Positions 46,929-56,490 of a DNA stretch of 64,000 nt are shown piece by piece. Position 1 is the first letter of the stretch, and every line of letters starts with the position of its first letter. The notes beneath the pieces were generated by a model. That model was not told the origin of the DNA. It made no database searches and was given only the letters and a program-made list of their open reading frames with translations. The position numbers were made by a program, and so were the translations under genes. Source of the DNA: Flavobacterium frigoritolerans (GTDB lineage: Bacteria; Bacteroidota; Bacteroidia; Flavobacteriales; Flavobacteriaceae); assembly GCF_025847275.1 (NCBI RefSeq), contig NZ_JAOZEV010000001.1:310001-374000 (forward strand), read 5' to 3'.

Positions 46929-47378
46929 TTAAGCATTCTTCCACCAATTATAATAGTTATGATCTTGGTCTAATTCGAAACCGCATTTAGGATATAAAAT
47001 ATTACCAATTTCGTTTGTCTTTTCAGTTTCTAATAACAAACCGCAAGCATCCGTTTTATCACAAAATTGTTTACATCTATCAATTAAGTCCTTAGAAAAA
47101 CCTCGACCTCGAAAATTGGGTGCAACAAATAAATCGCTTAACAGCCATTGTCGTTGTAGTGTCTTGTAATGATATAATGAGTATAATTGTGCAAATCCTA
47201 CAAATTTACCATCAGCTTTAATTAAAAAAGTAGTTGTTTCATTGTTACTGATTCGCTCTTTAAGAAAAACTTTCCCTATTTCGACATTAGATGGTTGTCT
47301 ATAAAAAACACGGTAACTGTTGAACAATTCAGCAAATTCATCCAAATGATCTAATGTAGCAATTTCAATGTGTTTCAT
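46929..47378 (-). CDS. GNAT-family N-acetyltransferase
   Basis: This 149-aa protein has the GNAT core with the acetyl-CoA-binding motif LFVAPNFRGRGFSKDLID (Q/RxxGxG/A). The N-terminal strand-helix pattern fits the single-domain family. Substrate unknown. It is divergent from the MocR-type regulator gene (164 bp between starts), which often controls its divergent neighbour, so the two may form a regulatory pair. Confidence 0.9.
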   Translation of the reverse strand: MKHIEIATLDHLDEFAELFNSYRVFYRQPSNVEIGKVFLKERISNNETTTFLIKADGKFVGFAQLYSLYHYKTLQRQWLLSDLFVAPNFRGRGFSKDLIDRCKQFCDKTDACGLLLETEKTNEIGNILYPKCGFELDQDHNYYNWWKNA

Positions 47379-47542
47379 AATTTAATAATTTTAATTAATG
47401 ATTTATAAAAGAGTAAATGTCACGTATTACAGGAGGCTTTAATTAATCCAGTTTTGATAAACAAATAGGTCCAGACGAAAGAAGTCACTACAAAATAGCT
47501 AAATTTGAATCCAAAGGATATTCTAATAAAATAAGAGAACCG

Positions 47543-49009
47543 ATGTTAAGACCCTGGAAGACTATTTTTAATATTTCGTTTAATTCCGACCAAACTTTGG
47601 TAGAACAAATAAGTGACGTTATCCGTAAAGAAATTATTAAAGGAAGACTTGAAAGAGGAACTCCCTTACCTGGCACCAGAATTCTAGCCGAGGATATTGG
47701 AGTAAACCGAAAAACAGTTGTTTTTGCTTATGAAGCGCTTATCGAAGAAGGCTGGTTAGAGAGTAAATACAAATCAGGAACATTTATATCTGAGAATTTA
47801 CCATTAATAAAAAAACAGCAACCAACAGTTCAAAAAAAGACAGCCACTTTTGAACACATACATTACAATCCTTTTTATCTTACCGATCGCGCACTCAAAG
47901 GAAGTCGCATTGTTTTTAATGAAGGTGCTCCAGATACCCGACTAGTCCCACTCAAAGAGCTATCGAGAGCATACAAGCGTATCTTTCTGCGCAAAGGAAA
48001 ATGGGGATTACTTGGTTATAGTAGCGAAAAAGGAGATTATAAACTTCGAGAAATGCTCTCCTTAATGCTTTCTAGAGATAGAGGTCTTAATGTAAACCCA
48101 GATGCTATATGTGTAACCCGAGGAAGCCAAATGGCAATATATCTTGTTGCCAAAGTTCTTATTAAATCTGGCGATACTGTGGTAGTCGAAAATCCCGCCT
48201 ATTATGCCGTTCAAAAGATATTTCGAGAAACAGGAGCTATTTTAAAAACAGTCGAAATAGATAATGATGGGATTAACGTTGAGGAACTTGAAGAATTATG
48301 CCGTAAGACAAAAATCAAAGCAGTATATGTTACGCCACATCATCAATTTCCCACTACAATTACCATGAAAGCGGGACGAAGAATACAATTACTAGAACTA
48401 TCCTTAAAATATCATTTTGCTATAATCGAAGATGATTATGACCATGAATATCATTTTGGAGCAGGAAATAACCTTGCATTAGCCAGTAGTGAAAAATCAG
48501 ATAATGTCATATATATTAGTTCGCTAAGCAAGCTCATTGCACCTGCAATACGAATAGGATACGTAACTGGACCCGCAACATTTATGGAATCTTTGGTAAA
48601 CTTACGTGTGCAAATTGATCGTCAAGGAGATACTATTCTTGAGCATGCCATAGCCGAGTTAATGGAAGATGGAACCATAAAAAGACATGCTCGCAAAGTC
48701 GTCGCTATTTATAAAGAAAGACGTGATTTAATGGAAGCTTGTTTACATGAAAATTTCGGAAATGCCATTAGTTTTAATAAACCATCAGGAGGACTCGCCT
48801 TTTGGATAAAATTTAATGAGCCAATAGACCTCATCCAATATATTGCATTGCTTGAACAAAAAAGAGTTCAAATTGTACCGCCGGGAAGTTTTTATTTAAA
48901 TAATCAACCTTCTAATTCCTTAAGACTTGGTTATGGCTCCCTAAACAAAGAAGAACTTACAGAAGGATTAAAAATTATGGGAGCTGTTTATAAAAAATTA
49001 AACTCTTAA
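47543..49009 (+). CDS. MocR-family regulator (GntR HTH plus aminotransferase-like domain)
   Basis: This 488-aa protein has an N-terminal GntR winged helix (TLVEQISDVIRKEIIKGRLE ... LAEDIGVNRKTVVFAYEALI). A fold-type I PLP aminotransferase-like domain follows, with the PLP lysine K330 in SSLSKLIAP. MocR proteins usually sense PLP or an amino compound and regulate a divergent gene. Here the divergent gene is the GNAT enzyme. The protein is of normal length and the PLP-binding DDYDHEY region is intact. Confidence 0.92.
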   Translation: MLRPWKTIFNISFNSDQTLVEQISDVIRKEIIKGRLERGTPLPGTRILAEDIGVNRKTVVFAYEALIEEGWLESKYKSGTFISENLPLIKKQQPTVQKKTATFEHIHYNPFYLTDRALKGSRIVFNEGAPDTRLVPLKELSRAYKRIFLRKGKWGLLGYSSEKGDYKLREMLSLMLSRDRGLNVNPDAICVTRGSQMAIYLVAKVLIKSGDTVVVENPAYYAVQKIFRETGAILKTVEIDNDGINVEELEELCRKTKIKAVYVTPHHQFPTTITMKAGRRIQLLELSLKYHFAIIEDDYDHEYHFGAGNNLALASSEKSDNVIYISSLSKLIAPAIRIGYVTGPATFMESLVNLRVQIDRQGDTILEHAIAELMEDGTIKRHARKVVAIYKERRDLMEACLHENFGNAISFNKPSGGLAFWIKFNEPIDLIQYIALLEQKRVQIVPPGSFYLNNQPSNSLRLGYGSLNKEELTEGLKIMGAVYKKLNS

Positions 49010-49578
49010 ACATTTTTTCATTGCTGTTTCTACTCCATATGTTACAGTTATATCGCAACAATAAATTTTAAAAACCCTATAAAAGTGGCTTCTAATTTGT
49101 TAAATAAAGAATCATTTATTTTAATTTTAGTAAAATTTGCTTCTTTCTTATTTGATAATTAGCATGTTTTAGCTCTCTTTTTATGCATGAACACACATTA
49201 ATTCATAAAGTATGATTTATATTTAACATAATTTATCCTTCTAAAAACCAGTAACAAATCACTAAAAACCAAACTAGTACATGATTTATTATTTATTCAT
49301 TACTATTTTAATCCTAAAACCCATTCCTTTTTTTTATATACGTCGTAAAAAAACTACATTAAAACACTATATTTATCTAATAAGCAAACGCTCATTTAAC
49401 GGAAATATCAATCTCAACAATATATAATTTCAGCTAGGGAATATAACACTACATTAAATCGAAATACTCAAAATAAGAAAAATCTGAAGTCAATAGTATT
49501 GCTTTTGCTTGGTTTATTTAAAGATGAAAATTTAAATGTATATTTGTTTCTCTACTTCTTTTTTTTACTACTCACAAT
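49010..49578. other. 569-bp intergenic region
   Basis: Very AT-rich DNA. A 48-codon frame at 49281-49427 (starting MIYYLFITILILKPIPFF) shows no supporting signals and is probably chance. No repeats or terminator hairpin were seen. It should contain the promoter of the small gene at 49579. Confidence 0.5.
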
Positions 49579-49926
49579 ATGAACGACTTAAACAAAACAT
49601 ACACTATTAATCTTAGCTTTGAAGAAATAAAACTTCCTCCATTTCAAGATATACTTGTTCTTGCAAAAAACTCTATTCAAGGTAAGATTGGACTTTCAAA
49701 ATCATTTGAATTATTAGTCCCAAATGGCTTTGAAACTATCGATGTTGGCAATAAAAATATAGAAACTGTTTTTGTCAATAAAAACATACTTACTAAGATT
49801 GACAGAGAAAAAGTGATACAAATTTTAGAAAAAAACGTCTTCCCATATATATCAGAAGGCGAACTTATAAGTGTAGATTTTAAAATAAATATTTCTGTAA
49901 AAAATATAGTACTTAAGGATTTTTAA
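49579..49926 (+). CDS. Small protein preceding the CBS histidine kinase
   Basis: This 115-aa soluble protein begins MNDLNKTYTINLSFEEIKLP and ends ISVDFKINISVKNIVLKDF. It has alternating strands and helices but no motif I recognise. It ends 2 bp before the start of the CBS-kinase gene, so translation is coupled and it is a likely functional partner (regulator, sensor or scaffold) of the kinase. Confidence 0.7.
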   Translation: MNDLNKTYTINLSFEEIKLPPFQDILVLAKNSIQGKIGLSKSFELLVPNGFETIDVGNKNIETVFVNKNILTKIDREKVIQILEKNVFPYISEGELISVDFKINISVKNIVLKDF

Positions 49927-49928
49927 CT

Positions 49929-50936
49929 ATGAGTATAACACCATTTGTAAATTACGATTATGTTACATTAGATGCCTATGAAGGTGTTGTAACTGCAAGA
50001 CGCAGCGAATATATAGAGAAAGGAATTATTGTAATGGAAGAAAATGAAGCTATTGGTATCCTAACCTCTTCTGATTTAGCAAAAAAACAACACTCGATTA
50101 TTATAGATTGCCTTACCGAAAAACCTGTTGTTTACAAAACGGATAAAATTACAGATGTACTTAATGTCATGGATAGTAGTGGGCAAAACGTTTTAATGGT
50201 ATATGACAAAGAGACTTTTGTAGGTACAATTTCTCAAAATGACATCATATATCATTTAAATTCTAGCCTTAGCATCCAAAAACAAACGATGCAATGGGCT
50301 GCTCATGATCTAAAAAACCCAATTGCTTCCATAAGAATGATAAGCGACATGCTTCAAAACAATCTTAAACTTATAGAAAACAAACAGCTGGTAGACTATT
50401 TAAATCAAAGTTGTGACTTTGCCCTTAAAATTATCGAAGACGTCCTAACCACTGAGCAAGTCACTGAAGAAGCTGCCTTCTATACCCATGAAGATTTTGA
50501 TAGCCTAATTGAAGAATCCATTACTTATTTTTCGAAGGAACTTGAACAAAAACAGATTACATTAGTAAAGAACCTTAATTTCGGCAAAACAATTAAGATT
50601 GACCGTCCAAAATTTGAACGAGTAATCCATAACTTACTATCTAACAGTCTTAAATTTACATATGAAAATGGAGCTATTGATATCTCCACTTCTACTGAAA
50701 ATAATAAACTAAAACTAGTTGTAAAAGACGATGGAATTGGTATTCCAGAAAATTTACAAGAACATATATTTGATAAATTCACCCAAGCAAAACGTGTAGG
50801 AACAGCTGGTGAACACACAACTGGACTAGGTATGCATCTTACCAAACAAATTGTAGAACTACATGGTGGTACCATAAAAATGGAAAGTGACGGAAAATCA
50901 GGTACCTCCTTCTCTATCTTTTTAAATTTAACTTAA
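49929..50936 (+). CDS. Orphan cytoplasmic histidine kinase with CBS domains
   Basis: This 335-aa protein has two N-terminal CBS motifs (residues about 5-110; EAIGILTSSDL and TFVGTISQNDII) that could bind adenine nucleotides. A DHp domain follows, with the phospho-histidine H126 in AAHDLKNPIAS, then an HATPase domain (HNLLSNSLKFTYE, KDDGIGIPE, TTGLGMHLTKQIV). There is no transmembrane segment, so it senses an internal signal, plausibly energy charge or SAM. No response regulator is adjacent. The 115-aa gene upstream is coupled to it. Confidence 0.88.
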   Translation: MSITPFVNYDYVTLDAYEGVVTARRSEYIEKGIIVMEENEAIGILTSSDLAKKQHSIIIDCLTEKPVVYKTDKITDVLNVMDSSGQNVLMVYDKETFVGTISQNDIIYHLNSSLSIQKQTMQWAAHDLKNPIASIRMISDMLQNNLKLIENKQLVDYLNQSCDFALKIIEDVLTTEQVTEEAAFYTHEDFDSLIEESITYFSKELEQKQITLVKNLNFGKTIKIDRPKFERVIHNLLSNSLKFTYENGAIDISTSTENNKLKLVVKDDGIGIPENLQEHIFDKFTQAKRVGTAGEHTTGLGMHLTKQIVELHGGTIKMESDGKSGTSFSIFLNLT

Positions 50937-50954
50937 AAAAGTAAACCTAATTCT

Positions 50955-50993
50955 AAAGAAAAACTCCTGTAGTATTACAAGAGTTTTTCTTAA
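50955..50993. terminator. Bidirectional terminator
   Basis: AGAAAAACTC (50957-50966) and GAGTTTTTCT (50981-50990) pair over 10 bp. The hairpin lies between the kinase gene and the convergent lipoprotein gene, with U-rich ends in both directions. Confidence 0.75.
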
Positions 50994-51038
50994 TATTGGG
51001 TACAATTTGTCTAAGATGTAAAAATACTTTGGGCTAAT

Positions 51039-52262
51039 TTAGTGGTGCATATAATTTCCTGGTCCGTTTGTTCCTTCAATCGATTCAGGGAGCATTCCAT
51101 AACGAGTGCGTAAATTGACTGTACCCAAGGTTTCGCCAGTATGAATATCGACTACGCTGATTGTTCCAGAATTTAAGTTAGGAAGATTCAATAGGTTATT
51201 TTGTATCGCAACAACCTCTTTACCTGATTTGGTTTTGAAAAATGCCATGTGATGTGCCCCTTTATCAGCATTCAGCGTTTTTAAAAGTTTGAGATGAGGG
51301 AGGTTACTTAAATCAAAGACCAGTACTTTTCCTGGTTCTGCAAAACTCACATATAATTTACCATTCGTATCTATATACATTTCAAGTGCCCAGCCTAATC
51401 CTTGTGATGATCCATCAAACACTTTGGTAAAAGCATTATATTTTCCTGTTGACTCATTAAATGGAGCAATCCAGATATCTCCTCCTAACATGGTCGTGGC
51501 AAGAGCATATTGTGGAAACTCTCCTCGTAATAATAAAACTTCCACAGGACTGGATAAATCAGTTGAAGAGTCTGCAACTTGGTAAGTTTCTTTTAATTCA
51601 TATGTATTCATATCTAATAATGTGCAAGTATTTCCAAATCCACTGGTTAGATCTGGATGAATTGTAGAGGATACCATCATTAGTCCTTTTTTTTCATCAA
51701 TAGAAATCCCATGTGGGTACATTATAAATTTATTTGGATTAGTTTCAATCGGGGCTTTAATGGTTTTTATAAGTTGGTTATCAGCGTTAAAAACACCTAT
51801 ACTTCCATCTTTTAAGCCTCCGCTCCCTCCCATAAACGTCATGAAATACCTTCCGTCACTAGTGAAAAATATGTTTTCGCCTACGGTGTTTTCTCCAGTG
51901 TTAATAGCTTTTGCACTAATTAGTATAGGAGATCCATTGTGATCTTTATCAGTTTTTATCTGGTAAAGATAGCTCCCTCCCAATGCAGTTGTGTAAAGTT
52001 TTTTGGCGTCATAGTTATAATAAATATGGTGTGGTAAAACTCCAATACCTAATTCCAGTTTGCTACTAATTGATCCAAAATCAGTCGATTCTGGATCGAG
52101 TTCTATTACGGCTATTCCGTCTTTGCCTCCTTCAAGATTTCTGTAATCAATAAAAAATAAGGAACTATGAGGATGGTCCTGATTATCATTATCATTTTGG
52201 CAGCTAGTAAATAAAATAAAACTGATAATAAATAAAACTGATGGTTTAAGTCTAGTCTTCAT
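51039..52262 (-). CDS. Beta-propeller lipoprotein of unknown function
   Basis: This 407-aa protein has a lipoprotein signal peptide (LFTSCQND). The mature part shows a seven-bladed YncE-like pattern of repeated beta units (HHIYYNYDAKKLYTTALGGS, FTSDGRYFMTFMGGSGG, HGISIDEKKGLMMVSSTI). The end, SVVDIHTGETLGTVNL, is typical of such propellers. No enzymatic residues can be assigned. It is probably exposed to the periplasm or surface and may bind a ligand or partner. Confidence 0.75.
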   Translation of the reverse strand: MKTRLKPSVLFIISFILFTSCQNDNDNQDHPHSSLFFIDYRNLEGGKDGIAVIELDPESTDFGSISSKLELGIGVLPHHIYYNYDAKKLYTTALGGSYLYQIKTDKDHNGSPILISAKAINTGENTVGENIFFTSDGRYFMTFMGGSGGLKDGSIGVFNADNQLIKTIKAPIETNPNKFIMYPHGISIDEKKGLMMVSSTIHPDLTSGFGNTCTLLDMNTYELKETYQVADSSTDLSSPVEVLLLRGEFPQYALATTMLGGDIWIAPFNESTGKYNAFTKVFDGSSQGLGWALEMYIDTNGKLYVSFAEPGKVLVFDLSNLPHLKLLKTLNADKGAHHMAFFKTKSGKEVVAIQNNLLNLPNLNSGTISVVDIHTGETLGTVNLRTRYGMLPESIEGTNGPGNYMHH

Positions 52263-52686
52263 ATTTTTTTTAGTTTGGTTAATAGGTATTTTACTGCTAA
52301 ATTAACATAATAAGTTGATTAAATGACTTTTACGCACAGATATTATAAAAATATCAAAAGAAATGCGTTCGGAAAATAAAAGTATTTTAAATAAAAACAC
52401 TTTTTTTTGATAATTTCACAACAAATCATATTCTCAATCGAGAAATACCAACTGTCGGTCAAAATAAAATCAAAGTAAAATTTACCATCACATTTTATAA
52501 GCATTTTTCTGAAAAGTACATTTTAGTAACACTAACCCGTTGGTGTAATTATTTTAATCTCCAAATCGTCTATTGTAATTATATCACTTTCATTGCTTGC
52601 TCTTCAATTTAAAGCATTAACACGGGCATTGAGCTAGGGATAAAATTAGTAATACGTAGGTTTTCTTAAGCAGCTGCTACATCGTT

Positions 52687-52800
52687 ATGCGCAATTTTAA
52701 TGCCTACTTGGAGATGTACCCCGCCTAGTGACATCTTAAGGATTTCTATCTGCACATTAAACGTAACGTTCCCGATACTAGTCAGGCACAGCCCGAATAA
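52687..52800 (+). pseudogene. Decayed coding fragment
   Basis: A frame from ATG 52687 to TAA 52800 reads MRNFNAYLEMYPA, then two adjacent stops (TAG TGA), then HLKDFYLHIKRNVPDTSQAQ before the end. Amino-acid composition and GC content are gene-like, unlike the neighbouring AT-rich filler. The family cannot be identified. The two stops within a protein-like frame suggest a broken gene end. Confidence 0.4.
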
Positions 52801-52827
52801 AATAACACATTTGTAAATTATAAATAA

Positions 52828-52857
52828 GAGGCTGTCTAAAGTTAGACTGGTTTTTTC
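52828..52857 (+). terminator. Degenerate hairpin with T-tract
   Basis: GTCTAA and TTAGAC are inverted copies separated by two bases within GAGGCTGTCTAAAGTTAGAC, followed by TGG and a T-run (TTTTTT). The outer arms no longer pair. It looks like a weakened terminator of the lost gene upstream, or a repeat copy. Confidence 0.5.
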
Positions 52858-52957
52858 TTTACAGTAAATTCTTTTAATTTTTTATATTTCTTAATTACAC
52901 CGACCACTTAGTATATTTAATTTAAAAAAGTAACGTTGAAAGCATATTCAATTGGGG

Positions 52958-53008
52958 TAAAAAGCATAAATCAACATTTTTATAATGTTAATTTATGCTT
53001 TTTTTTTA
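52958..53008 (+). terminator. Orphan intrinsic terminator
   Basis: AAAGCATAAAT ... ATTTATGCTTT stem (52961-52971 and 52991-53001), extended by AACATT / AATGTT pairs, then a run of T. There is no intact gene upstream to be terminated on this strand; the nearest plus-strand coding DNA is the decayed fragment. Confidence 0.85.
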
Positions 53009-53266
53009 TAAATAATTAAAAATCAGCATGATAAAACATATCTGCATGAAAAATGTCAATATATTTAATCCAGTTCTTATTTAAAATAAAGAAAAATGTA
53101 CAATTTTAGAATATAGTTCTGTTTTAGAAAATAACACCTGCTAAACTTATCGAAACACCCTTGATAAAAAAGAAGAGTAAATGTAATGAATCATGGTAGA
53201 ATGAGTGTTTTATTCACCTTAGTATATTTTTATATAATTTCTAATCAATATTTAAAACAAATACAT

Positions 53267-56200
53267 ATGAATGTACCACCCCCAAATTATGAAACGGATA
53301 GTTTCCTTCAAAACAGCACATCAGAACATCTTACAAATCAGAAAAAAAACCTTTTGCTTGAAACATTTAATGACACAGGCACATCGTATGCCCCCCATCT
53401 TACATTACCCGATTTATTTAGGGAATCAACATATAGATACCCTAAGAATACAGCAGTTGTTTACGGTAATGAAAGTATCACTTATCAGGAACTGAATGAG
53501 CAAAGTAATAAGCTGGCTAATTATTTGCTTTCTTTTGGTATAGGCGCAGGATCGCTGGTTCCCATTCAGTTAAATCGTTCTATTGAAATGATTATTTCTA
53601 TTATTGGAATTTTAAAATCCGGTGCGGCTTACATCCCTTTAGATTATTCGCTTCCTTCTAAAAGAATTTCTTACATCATAGCAAACTCAGACGCCAAAGT
53701 GATTATTACAGACATTGCCAGAAAGGGCACAATATCCGACGATGTGGTTAGTATTTCTTTAACAGATAATGTATTTCAGAAACAGTCTGATCAATTCACA
53801 CCAGTTGCCATAACACCCGATGATCTCGCTTATGTTATTTATACTTCTGGCTCTACCGGAAATCCAAAAGGTGTAATGGTTACCCATCAGTCTATTGAGC
53901 ATTTGGTAACATGGCACAATAAACATTTTAATATAACTTCTAATAGCAGTCTTAGTTTTGTCGCAGGATCCGGTTTTGATATTGCGGTTTGGGAAATATG
54001 GTCATCATTGGCGGCTGGGGCAATATTGTATATTGCCGACAACGAAGAGCGCACCAATGCCATTCAGTTATTGGAATATTATATCCGTAATAAAATAAGT
54101 CATGGGTTTGCGCCAACTGTCTTGGCTCCAGAGATTATTAAAGTATCCAAAGAAAAAAAACTTTCATTAATCTATTTGTTTACAGCGGGTGAAAAATTGA
54201 AGCCAGTAAATACAAAGGGACTCCCATACACATTCATAGATTATTACGGCCCCACAGAATGTACTATTTATGCCACTTTTTATACGGTGAATCATCCTGA
54301 AGGAACTTATGTTTCTTCAATTGGCAAACCTATTGCCAATACTCAAGCTTATGTACTGAGTCCTCAACTGGATTTGTTGCCTGTAGGCGCAGTTGGTGAG
54401 TTATGTATTAGCGGCGAATGTTTGTCTAAAGGATATTGGAAACAACCTGAATTAACCAATCAGAAATTTATAAAACATCCTTTTAAACCCGGGAAAAAAT
54501 TATACAAAACAGGAGATCTTGTACGCTGGCTGACTGATGGTAATTTAGAATATATTGGAAGAATTGATAATCAGGTAAAAATACGCGGATACAGAATAGA
54601 ATTGGGTGAAATTGAAAATGTGCTTGTTTGCATACCTTTTGTGAGTAAAGCAGTGGTGATAGCCAAAGAGAACAGTAAAGAACATAAAGTCCTGGTAGCA
54701 TTTATAGTATTAGAGAAAAATTTAGATATCGCTAGTGAGCAAGCTTATGTAAATCCAATTCGACAATATATTAAGGAAGAACTGCCAGGATATATGGTTC
54801 CAGCACATTTTATTGTAATAGACGAAATACCAATGAATGCCAATGGAAAAACAGATATTAATCGTCTGCATGAGCTTCATATGGAAGATAATGCAAATGC
54901 GGGTATAGTTTCTGCTCCAAAAACAAAAGCAGAAGAAATTATTGCTAATGTATGGAGAGAATTGCTGGACAGGAACTCAATTGACGTAACAGATAATTTC
55001 TTTGATATTGGAGGAGACTCATTATTGGTGGCAATAGCCGTTACTGATATTACCAGTAAATTGAATGTGAAAACATTCATGAGAGAGATGTATCAATATC
55101 CTACCATAGAATCACTGGCAGCTATATTAACAAAACGAAAAATGGCTGTTTCAGTGATTCCTGAGGAAGATGTAGAGCCAGTGATTGAATTGCAAAAAGA
55201 TGTGTTTTTATCACCGGGTACTGTTATCAGGGGAAATTTTGATACTAACACCCTTGTCGACCCAAAAAATATTTTTCTAACAGGGGTTACAGGTTTTATA
55301 GGGATCAATTTAGTCGAAGAATTACTGCTAAAAACCGAGGCTGATATTTATTGTCTGATACGTGCCAAAAATGAATATGATGCGCTGCTTAAGATTAATG
55401 AACTTATGGATAAATTCCATATTTCAATTAATGAAGAACTTAAAAAAAGAATTGTGCCAGTAATTGGAGATTTAACCAAATCAAGTTTAGGTCTGCCAGC
55501 TACGCAATTTAATAAGTTGGCAGATATAATAGACGTGATTTATCATTCTGCAAGTTCTGTAAATTTTATTCAGCCTTATTCCTATATGAAAGCTACAAAT
55601 GTCGATGGTCTTCGAGAGATTGTACATTTTGCAGCACACAGTAAACTCAAATGCTTAGTTCTTTTATCTACCATATCTGTTTACAGTTGGGGACATGTGT
55701 TTACAAATAAAACTGTAATGACAGAGTATGATGATATCAAGCAAAATATACTTGCTGTTAGTAAAGACATTGGATATGTTCGAAGCAAGTATGTAATGGA
55801 AGAAATTGCAGATCTAGCTGCCTCAAAAGGATTACCAGTTATTACGTATCGTTTGGGTTACGCCATGTGTCATGGCACAAGTGGTGCAAGCGCACCTTAC
55901 CAATGGTGGGCAGGTCTAGTAAAACTTTGTTTGAAGCACAATATGTACCCAGATCTTAAAGAACTCCGTGAAGGCTTGATTACAGTAGATTACATGGTAA
56001 AATCGATCGTACATATTTCTAAAAACCCTGATGCTATTGGTCACAAATTTAACCTGATCGCATCTCCAGAAACCAATCTGACCCTTGAGCAGTTCTTCCA
56101 GTTGTTGCATGATTATTACCCGTTGCAATTACAAAAAATGTCCTATAAAGAATGGCGCAAAGTTTGGGAAGATAACAGCAGTTGTGAGCTGTATCCTCTT

Positions 56201-56380
56201 ACAAGTCTTTTTAAAGACAATATGCATGAAGGACTTTCTACGGTAGAGCTATATCAGAACACTTATATATGGGATAATACGAAAGTCAAAACATTCCTTA
56301 AAGATAGCGATATCAAAGAACCTATATTCAATAAGAAAGTAATGGATGCTTATCTGGCTTATCTGGGGATCAGTCTTTAA
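53267..56380 (+). CDS. Single-module non-ribosomal peptide synthetase A-T-R (amino acid reductase)
   Basis: This 1037-aa protein has three domains. (1) Adenylation, about 50-590: A3 YTSGSTGNPKGVMVTH, A4 FDIAVWEIW, A5 YGPTECTIYATF, A7 YKTGDLVRW, A8 GRIDNQVKIRGYRIELGEIE, A10 NGKTDINR. (2) Carrier protein, about 595-670, with the phosphopantetheine serine in DNFFDIGGDSLL. (3) NAD(P)H thioester reductase, about 700-1037: FLTGVTGFIGINLVEELLL, a HSASSVNF region, and YVRSKYVMEE with Tyr/Lys. It would activate one carboxylic or amino acid, load it on the carrier and release it reductively as an aldehyde or alcohol. There is no condensation domain. I start at ATG 53267; an upstream ATG at 53186 adds 27 hydrophobic residues. 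Confidence 0.92.
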   Translation: MNVPPPNYETDSFLQNSTSEHLTNQKKNLLLETFNDTGTSYAPHLTLPDLFRESTYRYPKNTAVVYGNESITYQELNEQSNKLANYLLSFGIGAGSLVPIQLNRSIEMIISIIGILKSGAAYIPLDYSLPSKRISYIIANSDAKVIITDIARKGTISDDVVSISLTDNVFQKQSDQFTPVAITPDDLAYVIYTSGSTGNPKGVMVTHQSIEHLVTWHNKHFNITSNSSLSFVAGSGFDIAVWEIWSSLAAGAILYIADNEERTNAIQLLEYYIRNKISHGFAPTVLAPEIIKVSKEKKLSLIYLFTAGEKLKPVNTKGLPYTFIDYYGPTECTIYATFYTVNHPEGTYVSSIGKPIANTQAYVLSPQLDLLPVGAVGELCISGECLSKGYWKQPELTNQKFIKHPFKPGKKLYKTGDLVRWLTDGNLEYIGRIDNQVKIRGYRIELGEIENVLVCIPFVSKAVVIAKENSKEHKVLVAFIVLEKNLDIASEQAYVNPIRQYIKEELPGYMVPAHFIVIDEIPMNANGKTDINRLHELHMEDNANAGIVSAPKTKAEEIIANVWRELLDRNSIDVTDNFFDIGGDSLLVAIAVTDITSKLNVKTFMREMYQYPTIESLAAILTKRKMAVSVIPEEDVEPVIELQKDVFLSPGTVIRGNFDTNTLVDPKNIFLTGVTGFIGINLVEELLLKTEADIYCLIRAKNEYDALLKINELMDKFHISINEELKKRIVPVIGDLTKSSLGLPATQFNKLADIIDVIYHSASSVNFIQPYSYMKATNVDGLREIVHFAAHSKLKCLVLLSTISVYSWGHVFTNKTVMTEYDDIKQNILAVSKDIGYVRSKYVMEEIADLAASKGLPVITYRLGYAMCHGTSGASAPYQWWAGLVKLCLKHNMYPDLKELREGLITVDYMVKSIVHISKNPDAIGHKFNLIASPETNLTLEQFFQLLHDYYPLQLQKMSYKEWRKVWEDNSSCELYPLTSLFKDNMHEGLSTVELYQNTYIWDNTKVKTFLKDSDIKEPIFNKKVMDAYLAYLGISL

Positions 56381-56490
56381 TAATGATTATTTTTTACAAA
56401 AAGGCTGTCTAAAAAGTAGAGGACACTGAAAGAGTCCTTTAAATTTGAAAAGGTAATTTTACAAGTAAACATATAAACACTAAAGAAGCA

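Larger units (their letters stand above)
52263..53266. other. About 1 kb of decayed DNA upstream of the A-T-R enzyme
   Basis: No intact gene. It contains a decayed coding segment (52687-52800), a degenerate repeat GGCTGTCTAAA (52830-52840) and a strong orphan terminator (52960-53008). The 52620-52800 stretch is more GC-rich than its surroundings, so an earlier gene has probably been lost here. The promoter of the synthetase must lie to the right of the terminator. Confidence 0.6.

Noticed and set aside
49281..49427. A 48-codon hydrophobic frame in the large gap before 49579
   Set aside because: It is rich in Ile/Leu from AT-rich sequence, with no terminator or neighbouring gene to support it.
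53186..53266. 27-residue N-terminal extension of the A-T-R protein
   Set aside because: The extension is a hydrophobic stretch with no match to the family. The ATG at 53267 gives a normal soluble start. It was not fully excluded as a membrane anchor.
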